Assembly: GCA_905215845.1 (NCBI GenBank)
Contig: CAJMRU010000012.1
Span: forward strand, 1 to 13,697
DNA: 13,697 nt
From: an uncultured bacterium
GTDB taxonomy: Bacteria; Bacillota; Clostridia; TANB77; CAG-508
Direction: 5' to 3'
The notes beneath the pieces are model-generated. The model was given only the letters and a program-made list of their open reading frames with translations. It made no database searches and was not told the origin of the DNA. The position numbers and the translations under genes are program-made. Shown in pieces: positions 1-6,948 of the stretch (positions are counted from its first letter, which is position 1; every line of letters starts with the position of its first letter).

Positions 1-58
1 ATAAATTAATAATAAACAAATATCTTTTTATTATATTAAGTTTTCAGCTATTTTTACT

Positions 59-1366
59 CTATTTTGTAAATATCTCCATTGACATAACAAAGTCTGTAGA
101 GTCTTTTAATTTCATAATAAAAGTTCTCTCAAATTCATTTCCTTTATTAGTCATATCTTTAAATAATACATCCATTGTATAAATAGAACCTGATTCTTTT
201 GAAAAATCTTTGAATTCTATCTCATAATGTGAAGGGAAATAACGCCTCATATATTTTTCAAAATCTTCTTCTGTCTTAAAGTAATTATTTTTAAAAGCTT
301 CATCAAGAACACTATATGCTGTTTTATAATCTCTATGATTAATCATTTTTACCCATTTGTTAATATTATTTGCTACTTTTTCCTCAACCTCTAAAGTTTC
401 ATATTTTTTGATGTATTCTTCATCTTCTAATGTATAATCATCTAGTTCTATCGTATAGTCTAAGGGTTCTTTCTCCTTGAAAATATATACATTTCCAAAT
501 TTATCTTTTGCTACATATTCTACATAATCTTCATATGTATTAACCATATATTGATTTAAAGAAGTTTTCTTAATTTCTTCTAAATTGTTCTCTATATATT
601 GTTTAAATTGATCTACTCCTCCAAATCTTTTATTTTTATAGTCTTCGTCTAAATATTGATATAATAATTCTGGATTAGCTAACTGCATCCTTTTTAAATT
701 ATTCATATAATCCTTCACATTATTTTCCATAGTTATACTTGGACTAGTATATTCATTATTTTCATTCTTCTCTATATTTGCAATTTGAGTAACAGTATTA
801 ATTTCATCATATTTTTTTGATGTTGGTTCTACAGAAAATGTTCTATTATTATAATCTACATTTATAATAATTGTAATTTCTTGTTTTAATTCGTAATTAA
901 AGTTCATTGTAATTCCATTAACTACATAACTTTTTACATTTCCTACAGAAATTCCCTTCATTTTTAATGGTGTAAATAATAATTGTTCTTTTAAAAGATT
1001 AATATGTTTATCTATATTACTTTCAGTAATACCATTTTTTTCAATATAGTCTTTACTAAGTAAATCTAATAATTTCTTTTTTAGTCCTGTATCTGGTATT
1101 ATTTTATTACCATTTTCATCTGCAGTAGCATATCTTTCTTCATCAATATTTAAAGCTTGTACATATGTGGTTGTCAATTTATTTAATAAACTATATTCCA
1201 ATTTAGTTATGTTTTCTTTTTGATCATAAGGTTGTTCCTGTTCAATTTCTGGAGTAGCCCCATATTTTTGTTCAGTTACTTCAACTTTTTTCATAACAAA
1301 CATTGCAATCATAAGAATAACAATTATAATACTAACAACAATAATTAATATTTTAAATTTTTTCAT
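59..1366 (-). CDS. TcpC-like membrane protein with two NTF2-like repeats
   Basis: A 435-residue predicted single-pass membrane protein with an extracytoplasmic body. Residues 5-26 are the anchor. Residues about 50-190 form a mixed helical and beta region that may itself be a diverged NTF2-like or VirB8-like domain. Residues 213-312 and 326-434 are two copies of a similar fold: LLYQYLDEDYKNKRF at 234-248 aligns by eye with TAYSVLDEAFKNNYF at 349-363, each followed by a helix with phenylalanine and tyrosine and then beta strands. TcpC of Gram-positive conjugation systems likewise has an anchor and paired NTF2-like domains, and it binds the wall hydrolase and other channel parts. The gene starts 23 nt after the giant hydrolase stop, so the products are made together. 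Assignment is by architecture and context. The 58 bases after its stop contain no gene or obvious hairpin terminator. Confidence 0.65.
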   Translation of the reverse strand: MKKFKILIIVVSIIIVILMIAMFVMKKVEVTEQKYGATPEIEQEQPYDQKENITKLEYSLLNKLTTTYVQALNIDEERYATADENGNKIIPDTGLKKKLLDLLSKDYIEKNGITESNIDKHINLLKEQLLFTPLKMKGISVGNVKSYVVNGITMNFNYELKQEITIIINVDYNNRTFSVEPTSKKYDEINTVTQIANIEKNENNEYTSPSITMENNVKDYMNNLKRMQLANPELLYQYLDEDYKNKRFGGVDQFKQYIENNLEEIKKTSLNQYMVNTYEDYVEYVAKDKFGNVYIFKEKEPLDYTIELDDYTLEDEEYIKKYETLEVEEKVANNINKWVKMINHRDYKTAYSVLDEAFKNNYFKTEEDFEKYMRRYFPSHYEIEFKDFSKESGSIYTMDVLFKDMTNKGNEFERTFIMKLKDSTDFVMSMEIFTK

Positions 1367-1372
1367 ATTATT

Positions 1373-1378
1373 CCTCTC
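1373..1378 (-). promoter_or_regulatory. Ribosome binding site deciding the last gene's start
   Basis: GAGAGG lies 6 nt before the ATG at 1366. It supports this start rather than a longer in-frame extension beginning at 1405, which would overlap the preceding gene's end and lacks a clear site. Confidence 0.7.
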
Positions 1379-1389
1379 TTTCCTATCAT

Positions 1390-4300
1390 TTATGGAGCTC
1401 TCCAAACTTGAACATTAGATCTTCCCTTATATTTACTACTCCAACCTGCATATGGTCCTCCTGAAGGTGGTTTACCACTTGATGATACAACAGCAGAAGT
1501 TTGATCCCAAACCATATCTCCACCTGCATAAATTAGAACATGAACTGTAAAATCATTAATAACATCTCCTGGTTGAATATCATCATGGCTTACTTGTGTC
1601 CATCCAGCAGCAGCAAGCATATCTGGAATTCCACCTTCACCTGTCCAATGATAATTATATGCATTTATTTGATCTTCTGTTAAAAGACCTGCATGATATA
1701 AAACACTTGACACATATGTAGCACAACAAGCATATGGTGCACTTGAAGCAGCTACTATATCATGCCATATTAATTTATCCTCAGAAACAGAATAATGTAC
1801 ATTTCTTGAAATCATATCATTCATTACTTGTTCACATACTTCTAAGATATCTCCTCCCATTGGTTTTTTCTTATCTTTCAACTCTTCATAATACCTTCTT
1901 GCTGCTTCAGTTCTAACATCCATCCTTGGCACACCTGGTCTTTCAAATGACCAACAGAATGCTATAGCTGCTTCTTCTGGTGTTGTTGCATTTTCCCAAT
2001 CTGAAGGTGAATATCCGTTATATGTTAATAATTGATATGAAGCAAATCCGTCAGCTCCTCCTCCTGGAGTAATTTCACCTATTAAGAATTCTATTTGAGT
2101 ATTTATGTCACCTGGATCTCTACCTTTACTTGCTGCATAAGCTTCCAATTGAGTCCTTCTACCAAAAGACCATTGACATAATCCAAATCCTATTCCACTG
2201 CCTCCCTCTATTACATTAGGATTAAATCCTGATTCTGCTTCGATATTTCCTAATACCCCCGCAGCAGCTTCTTTACTATATCCTAAATCTAATAAAGCAA
2301 ACCATACTTTTTCTTGAATACTATCTCCTGCAAAACCTGATAAACCAGAGAAGCTATTATCTTCAAATCTTTCTAATATTCTATCCAAATCTATACCTTC
2401 AAATATTTCTTCTCCCATCAATTTATTCAATAAGTATTTAGTAATATCTGTCATATATGCTGCATTTTCTTGAACTAATTCTATAAGCCATTTTGGTTTT
2501 ATACTTTCTAGACCTTCTGGATTCTCGTCAAATACTTTTAGAAATTCCTCTACCTTAAACTTAGCTTTTGTAGTTCCAGTTTCGTATTTACATGAAAAGT
2601 TTGTATTTGTTGTTGTTACTATTTCTAATCTATTTTCATCCAATTGAGTCTCATTTACACTCATAGAAACATTTGATGTTACTTTTCCTGCAAAATTTCC
2701 AAATGATGTTTTTAAAAGAGTTGTATTTATTTTATTATCACTATCATCTTTATCTTCTTTATCATCTTTATCTTCTTTATCATCTTTATCTTCTTTATCT
2801 TCTTTACTGTCATTATCTGAGTCAGTATCACCTTCTGCATTTGCATCTCTTATATTTTCAGGAATAAATACTTCTTGATAATCAGGTACATTAGCAGTAT
2901 CACAAGATTCTACATAAATGTCAATCCAATTATGTCCAAAATAATTACATCCTCCTCCAGTATCTTCTACAGTATAAACCACTCCATTTATTAATACTTG
3001 CTTACCTTTTGCCAAAGGACTATTAGGATCTGAGAAATATTCTGGACACACTGCAATTGTATGATTTACTGTTGCAGGTACTCCTGAAGCTGTAGCTGTT
3101 GTTCCAAAGTTTCCACTTCCATCATCATTACATCCAAAACAATAGGTTGTAGTTCTAAACTGACCTAAACTTCCTCCTGGATCAGCAGTTAATCCTGAAC
3201 CTTGTATCATAGTAGCATAATCAAATTCTTTATTAACTGTTATAAACCAATTGTCAGCATATGTTAATTCTATAGTATCGCTTACTGTCTCTGTTACAGT
3301 AACCTCTTCTCCTACAACTTCACCATTTATAGTTGTAATTACCTCTTTAGCATTTGTATTAACATTATCTTCTATAGCAATTACAAATTCACTATCTAAT
3401 ACCATATCAGCAAAAGCATTTATAAAATCTTCTTCTTTTATATCAGCCCAAAAATCTAATAAATATTCATAAGTAGTAGTATATTTTTGCATTACTGTTT
3501 TTAGATTTATTGGAGAATTTTTTATTATTTTTAATGGTGGTGATGCACTGCTATCATATGACCATTTAGCTGTAAGCAATTGTCCCTCATAATCTATTGT
3601 AAATACTTCTAAAGCCTTAGGATCATTATTAGCAACATATTGTTCAAAAATACTTCCAGTTACAAATTTCAAATCAAACACTTTTGAATTTATAGAACTT
3701 GATGCATTCGAAGATGATTCTCCTGTATTAATTCCAGTTGATACTCCACCATCTTCTATTCCTTCATATACTTTTTTAGATATTTCTACTATATTTTTTC
3801 TAGCTGTTGCTGTATCATTTACATCATTTGACATAACAACTATTATATATGGTGATCCATCTTTAAATACTATTGCTCCATCATTTTCTACATTATCTAA
3901 TTCACCCGTCTTATTAGCTGTTTCAACACCATCAGGTACTCCTGCTGGAATCTTTTCAGTTAATGTTTGTTGTTTTAGATAACTTAACATCTTTGAAGAA
4001 GCACTTTGACTTACACAACGCCCTTCCATTATCTCTTCTAAAATTTTCCCAACATCTTTTGCAGAAGTATAATTATCTCCTGAACTTTTAGAAGCTAACA
4101 TCTTTCTATTTATTTCTGTATTAGTATATCCATTAGCTTTTATATATTGATTGATCTTATCAAACCCTAATTTATCAATTAATCTATTAGTAGCATCATT
4201 ATCACTATGAGTTATCATTATTTTTAAATCAGCTTCAACACTCTCTAAAGAAATATTTCCTTTGTAAATTTCATTAAATGTTGTTGCCATTATAAATAAT

Positions 4301-6918
4301 TTTATAAGACTTGCAGATTGTAATTTTTCATTATTTATATTAACTACTACATCATTAGATTTTAAGCTTTTAACATATACTCCCCATTTTCCTGAAGTTG
4401 CAGTATTTTCTATATATGTAGCAATCTCTTGTTCTAATTTATTATCTGTAGTATTTGTTTCACTATTTTCTGTATCACTATCGTTTTCATTAGTATTATT
4501 ATTTCCACTACTTCCACCATCTTCAGTATCTTCTGTCTCTCCATTTTGTGACCATATCTCTTCTGGTATTTTTTTAGCATTCTCTGTATTTTCCCTATAA
4601 AAATGTTGTGTATCATTTTTATTATCGTCTGTTCCTAACCATTTCCAACCATATTTTTCAAATATCTTATAAATTTGAGCATCTTTTGTAATACATGCTC
4701 TCTTTTGGGCATCTGTCCATCCAGGTTTTGGATCTGTTATACCTCTATTAGTAGTAAACATTTTAGCATTTTCGTGTGAACATGAACCATCATCTTTTAT
4801 ATATGGATTAATTTGAGGGTTTATATCTATAGCTAGTCCTTTTGCATGCTTTGAAGGTACTTTTCCTGAATTACTTCCTCCTGCCGTCATTCTATCATTA
4901 AAAGCTGATGTATTATTTGCTTCTATAGATGCAAAATCTAAGCTTGTACCTGTTTTATGATCTGAACCAGCGAAATTATCAACAATTTCCATTCTTTCTA
5001 TTGGATATTTTATCTTATACAATTCTTGGAATATCAATAATACTTCATCTGCTACTTTTTTATTAACTACCATATGACCATTTTTTATATTTCCATAAAA
5101 ATCATAGTGTGGAATTGTCAAATATGATAATTCATCATAAGTTATTCCTGTCAAATTTTGCATAGAAACCCCTTCCATTTGTTGCTTAATATTTTCAGGT
5201 ATATCTTGCTTTGTTCCTAATCCATCTGACGAAAAACTTTCAACCTCTGTTGAAGAAATACTTCCTGAACCAGTATTTTTTACTTCTCCTAATTCTTTAT
5301 TTGGTGTAACTCTTCTAATTTTTATATTCCCTTGAAAACCATCATACTTACTTACATAACTATTATCTGCTTCTATACCCATTTCAGGCATCTCATTAGA
5401 TCCTACTGAAGCTTCTAATATTGCTTTTTTTATATTTTTAGCTAATTGTTCATAACCTTCATCTGTTGGCTCAACATTATTTTTACGTAACTCTACACCT
5501 TCTGTTGCATCTATATATATTACATAACTTAAAGTTTTACAGTATTCCTCAATTTCTTTAACAAATTTCTTTCTTTGTTCTATTTCCTCTTTTCCTTTAG
5601 AATTTGGAAATGGTAAAATCTTATTAACATAAATTGTTTTTTCAGGATATTTTTCATGTATTTTTACTATTAATTTTTTCATTTCTTCTATTTCAGAAAC
5701 ATCATTTGTTCCCAACATTAATGAAATACCTTTTATTGACTTACTATCATCTGGTAAAGATGAAAAAGTTTCTTTTCCTGAATGTTTTTTATCGTTCAAC
5801 CACTCTGATGGTTTTGAACCACTTACTGCTTTATATGTAATGCTATCTTTTAATTTAGTATTTTCTTCTATTCCTTCTGTTATCGAATCTCCTATAAATA
5901 AAAATCCATTTAAATTAGTTATACTTCCGAAAGTCTTTGTTCCTTTTCCTGGATAATTTTGATATTTAAATCCTTCTGGATCTACTTTAACACCATTTTT
6001 TTCTATTTGAAAATGTAAATGTGGTCCTGCAGAATTTCCAGTATTTCCAGATTTTGAAATAGGATCTCCTCTAGCAACTTTTTGTCCTGACGATACTAAA
6101 AGTTCTGAGTTATGCATATATGTAGAAGTATATCCCCCACCATGATCAATAGCAACCATAATTCCTGCATTTCCATTGTCACCTGCATAAATAACAGTTC
6201 CAGATTGAGTTGCTCTTACTATTGTACCTTCTGCACAACCAATATCAACACCACCATGATTTGTACTAGCTCCTGGTAATGGTGCTGGACGAGGTCCAAA
6301 GTCACTTGTTATAGGACAATCTAAAGGTAGTGGCCACCATAATAATCCATATTGTTCTGAAATATCATCTTCCCCTTCTTCTTCTTCACCCTCTTTATCT
6401 TCTTCTTCAATTTTTGCTTCTTGTTCTTCTAATTTTTTGTCTAATTCTTCTTGACTTATAGAACCACCTAAATTAGGAAATTGTGATACAAATTGTGCTC
6501 TCATTAATTTTTCAACAGTTTCTTCATTTGTTCTTAATAAGTTATGTTCCTTCTTAAATCTTTCTGCTAATTTTTTAATTATCTCATCAAAATCCTGATC
6601 ATATCCTAGATAATATCCATTTTCTTCATCACCTTTTACTTTTACTTCTTCCTCTAGTTTATCTATACTAAATTCAGATAAAGTTTCTTCTGGCATATTT
6701 TCTGTTCTTATAGGTCCTAAAATTTTTTCTATAAAATCATGTAGCATTGTAAAAATAACAAGAATACATGCTATTTTAGCTAGCATTAATACTACTTTGA
6801 GAAAAATTATTTTTAATACTGCACCTGTAACTTTACCTTTAACTTTTGCTTTTTTCCTTTTGGTATCTCTCTCATTTTGGTCTAATTTTTTCTCATCAAA
6901 ATCATCATTAACTCCCAC
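1390..6918 (-). CDS. Giant seven-module cell-wall remodelling protein of the T4SS (VirB1-like role)
   Basis: A 1842-residue predicted membrane-anchored peptidoglycan enzyme that would open the wall for the conjugation channel. A basic cytoplasmic N-terminus (1-33) precedes a membrane segment (about 34-60), giving an outside-facing chain. In order it holds: acidic coiled linker (150-187); M23 endopeptidase (197-315); SGNH/GDSL domain (338-503); M15 VanY-like peptidase (590-790); Asn/Thr/Glu-rich linker (792-827); beta-lactamase-fold serine hydrolase (828-1052); Ser-rich linker; first half of a helical scaffold (1078-1230); 3D barrel (1250-1352); acidic Lys/Asp/Glu repeat (1364-1396); second half of the scaffold (1404-1505); phage-type lysozyme (1532-1680); CHAP/NlpC-like domain (1690-1842). 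Related conjugation hydrolases (CwlT or TcpG type) usually carry two catalytic domains. Each module is flanked by linkers and no stop interrupts the frame, so a fused, intact gene is supported. It has 17 cysteines beyond the anchor. Catalytic residues are intact in most modules but not in SGNH. Confidence 0.93.
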   Translation of the reverse strand: MGVNDDFDEKKLDQNERDTKRKKAKVKGKVTGAVLKIIFLKVVLMLAKIACILVIFTMLHDFIEKILGPIRTENMPEETLSEFSIDKLEEEVKVKGDEENGYYLGYDQDFDEIIKKLAERFKKEHNLLRTNEETVEKLMRAQFVSQFPNLGGSISQEELDKKLEEQEAKIEEEDKEGEEEEGEDDISEQYGLLWWPLPLDCPITSDFGPRPAPLPGASTNHGGVDIGCAEGTIVRATQSGTVIYAGDNGNAGIMVAIDHGGGYTSTYMHNSELLVSSGQKVARGDPISKSGNTGNSAGPHLHFQIEKNGVKVDPEGFKYQNYPGKGTKTFGSITNLNGFLFIGDSITEGIEENTKLKDSITYKAVSGSKPSEWLNDKKHSGKETFSSLPDDSKSIKGISLMLGTNDVSEIEEMKKLIVKIHEKYPEKTIYVNKILPFPNSKGKEEIEQRKKFVKEIEEYCKTLSYVIYIDATEGVELRKNNVEPTDEGYEQLAKNIKKAILEASVGSNEMPEMGIEADNSYVSKYDGFQGNIKIRRVTPNKELGEVKNTGSGSISSTEVESFSSDGLGTKQDIPENIKQQMEGVSMQNLTGITYDELSYLTIPHYDFYGNIKNGHMVVNKKVADEVLLIFQELYKIKYPIERMEIVDNFAGSDHKTGTSLDFASIEANNTSAFNDRMTAGGSNSGKVPSKHAKGLAIDINPQINPYIKDDGSCSHENAKMFTTNRGITDPKPGWTDAQKRACITKDAQIYKIFEKYGWKWLGTDDNKNDTQHFYRENTENAKKIPEEIWSQNGETEDTEDGGSSGNNNTNENDSDTENSETNTTDNKLEQEIATYIENTATSGKWGVYVKSLKSNDVVVNINNEKLQSASLIKLFIMATTFNEIYKGNISLESVEADLKIMITHSDNDATNRLIDKLGFDKINQYIKANGYTNTEINRKMLASKSSGDNYTSAKDVGKILEEIMEGRCVSQSASSKMLSYLKQQTLTEKIPAGVPDGVETANKTGELDNVENDGAIVFKDGSPYIIVVMSNDVNDTATARKNIVEISKKVYEGIEDGGVSTGINTGESSSNASSSINSKVFDLKFVTGSIFEQYVANNDPKALEVFTIDYEGQLLTAKWSYDSSASPPLKIIKNSPINLKTVMQKYTTTYEYLLDFWADIKEEDFINAFADMVLDSEFVIAIEDNVNTNAKEVITTINGEVVGEEVTVTETVSDTIELTYADNWFITVNKEFDYATMIQGSGLTADPGGSLGQFRTTTYCFGCNDDGSGNFGTTATASGVPATVNHTIAVCPEYFSDPNSPLAKGKQVLINGVVYTVEDTGGGCNYFGHNWIDIYVESCDTANVPDYQEVFIPENIRDANAEGDTDSDNDSKEDKEDKDDKEDKDDKEDKDDSDNKINTTLLKTSFGNFAGKVTSNVSMSVNETQLDENRLEIVTTTNTNFSCKYETGTTKAKFKVEEFLKVFDENPEGLESIKPKWLIELVQENAAYMTDITKYLLNKLMGEEIFEGIDLDRILERFEDNSFSGLSGFAGDSIQEKVWFALLDLGYSKEAAAGVLGNIEAESGFNPNVIEGGSGIGFGLCQWSFGRRTQLEAYAASKGRDPGDINTQIEFLIGEITPGGGADGFASYQLLTYNGYSPSDWENATTPEEAAIAFCWSFERPGVPRMDVRTEAARRYYEELKDKKKPMGGDILEVCEQVMNDMISRNVHYSVSEDKLIWHDIVAASSAPYACCATYVSSVLYHAGLLTEDQINAYNYHWTGEGGIPDMLAAAGWTQVSHDDIQPGDVINDFTVHVLIYAGGDMVWDQTSAVVSSSGKPPSGGPYAGWSSKYKGRSNVQVWRAP
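1393..1851 (-). other. C-terminal CHAP/NlpC-like cysteine peptidase or amidase domain
   Basis: Residues about 1690-1842 of the giant protein. The nucleophile is most likely C1732 in YACCATYVSSVL (C1731 is adjacent). The catalytic histidine is H1793 in TVHVLIYAG, preceded by the usual QPGDVI turn. The D1805 region (MVWDQTS) may hold the third residue. Lysozyme followed by a cysteine peptidase is the standard pair in conjugation hydrolases. Confidence 0.85.
1879..2325 (-). other. Phage-tail-type lysozyme domain
   Basis: Residues about 1532-1680 of the giant protein. VWFALLDLGYSKEAAAGVLG, then NIEAESGFNP with the likely catalytic glutamate among E1560/E1562, then GFGLCQWSFGRR are hallmarks of the glycan-cleaving lysozyme family found in Gram-positive conjugation hydrolases and phage tail tips. 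Confidence 0.9.
2743..2805 (-). repeat. 18-bp tandem repeat, 3.5 copies, within coding sequence
   Basis: Three identical 18-bp units (2743-2760, 2761-2778, 2779-2796) are followed by a 9-bp half unit to 2805. In the giant protein they encode repeated KEDKDD in an acidic and basic linker between the 3D domain and the second scaffold half. Perfect copies without synonymous drift suggest recent expansion by slippage. Confidence 0.95.
2863..3171 (-). other. 3D (double-psi barrel, RlpA/MltA-like) domain
   Basis: Residues about 1250-1352 of the giant protein. The family pattern is seen in TATASGVP, TIAVCP, the VEDTGG motif (D1319) and NWIDIY (D1333). The first of the three namesake aspartates (normally in AVDP) appears to be C1291. 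The 3D fold occurs in wall-lytic and germination proteins. The domain interrupts a scaffold that continues on both sides. Confidence 0.8.
3763..4437 (-). other. Class-A beta-lactamase-fold serine hydrolase domain
   Basis: Residues about 828-1052 of the giant protein. The three active-site motifs are present: S870-L-I-K873 (SxxK), S905-D906-N907 (SDN) and K1003-T1004-G1005 (KTG). The omega-loop ExxLN glutamate used by true class A lactamases for deacylation is not evident around 930-940. Action on wall D-Ala peptides or a related ester or amide is therefore more plausible than antibiotic resistance. Confidence 0.88.
4549..5151 (-). other. M15 (VanY-like) D-Ala-D-Ala peptidase-type domain
   Basis: Residues about 590-790 of the giant protein. 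The zinc-binding motif SKHAKGLAIDIN gives H691 and D698, and the later H772 (TQHFY) supplies the third ligand position. Upstream, DNFAGSDHKTGTSLDFASIE and FNDR match the M15 fold. Such enzymes are carboxypeptidases or L,D/D,D-endopeptidases on wall peptides; which of these applies cannot be told from sequence. Confidence 0.85.
5410..5907 (-). other. SGNH/GDSL hydrolase-like domain, probably inactive
   Basis: Residues 338-503 of the giant protein. Block I is FIGDSITEG with the nucleophile-position S345. Block III is MLGTND with G403, N405 and D406. The block V Asp-x-x-His pair expected before Pro-Thr reads N480-N-V-E483, so both the Asp and the catalytic His are replaced. Active relatives act as esterases, for example on wall acetyl groups. 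Here a binding or scaffold role is more likely. Confidence 0.85.
5974..6330 (-). other. M23 (lysostaphin/LytM-type) metallopeptidase domain
   Basis: Residues 197-315 of the giant protein. The zinc-site residues are complete: H221 and D225 in NHGGVDIG, and H302 in the HLHF motif (H300-F303), with H269 (TYMHN) as the further catalytic histidine. M23 enzymes cut peptide cross-links of peptidoglycan. C201 and C228 within the domain could form a disulfide. Confidence 0.95.
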
Positions 6919-6925
6919 AAATACA

Positions 6926-6930
6926 CCTCC
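6926..6930 (-). promoter_or_regulatory. Strong ribosome binding site deciding a GTG start
   Basis: The sequence AAAGGAGGTG lies with GGAGG 7 nt before GTG at 6918. This near-perfect site marks the GTG as the start of the giant hydrolase gene, within the 30-nt gap after the preceding stop. Confidence 0.85.
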
Positions 6931-6948
6931 TTTCAGTAAAAACTTTTG

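Noticed and set aside
1..58. Possible terminator or promoter after the last gene.
   Set aside because: The stretch is A+T-rich, but I see no convincing hairpin followed by a T run, and no paired -35/-10 elements with confidence.
2743..2805. Short repeats considered as a CRISPR array or iteron.
   Set aside because: Units are directly adjacent without spacers and encode an in-frame amino acid repeat.
2673..2867. Plus-strand frame rich in Leu, Tyr and His resembling a repeat protein.
   Set aside because: It is the complement of the 18-bp acidic linker repeat; the repetitive composition explains the open frame.
3763..4437. Reading the serine hydrolase module as an antibiotic resistance gene.
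   Set aside because: It is an internal domain of a wall-remodelling protein and lacks an evident omega-loop glutamate, so a resistance label is not supported.
4434..4616. Minus-strand frame of 60 codons inside the giant gene.
   Set aside because: It overlaps the M15 end and linker in another frame, with no ribosome site or recognisable content; the giant frame is clearly the coding one.
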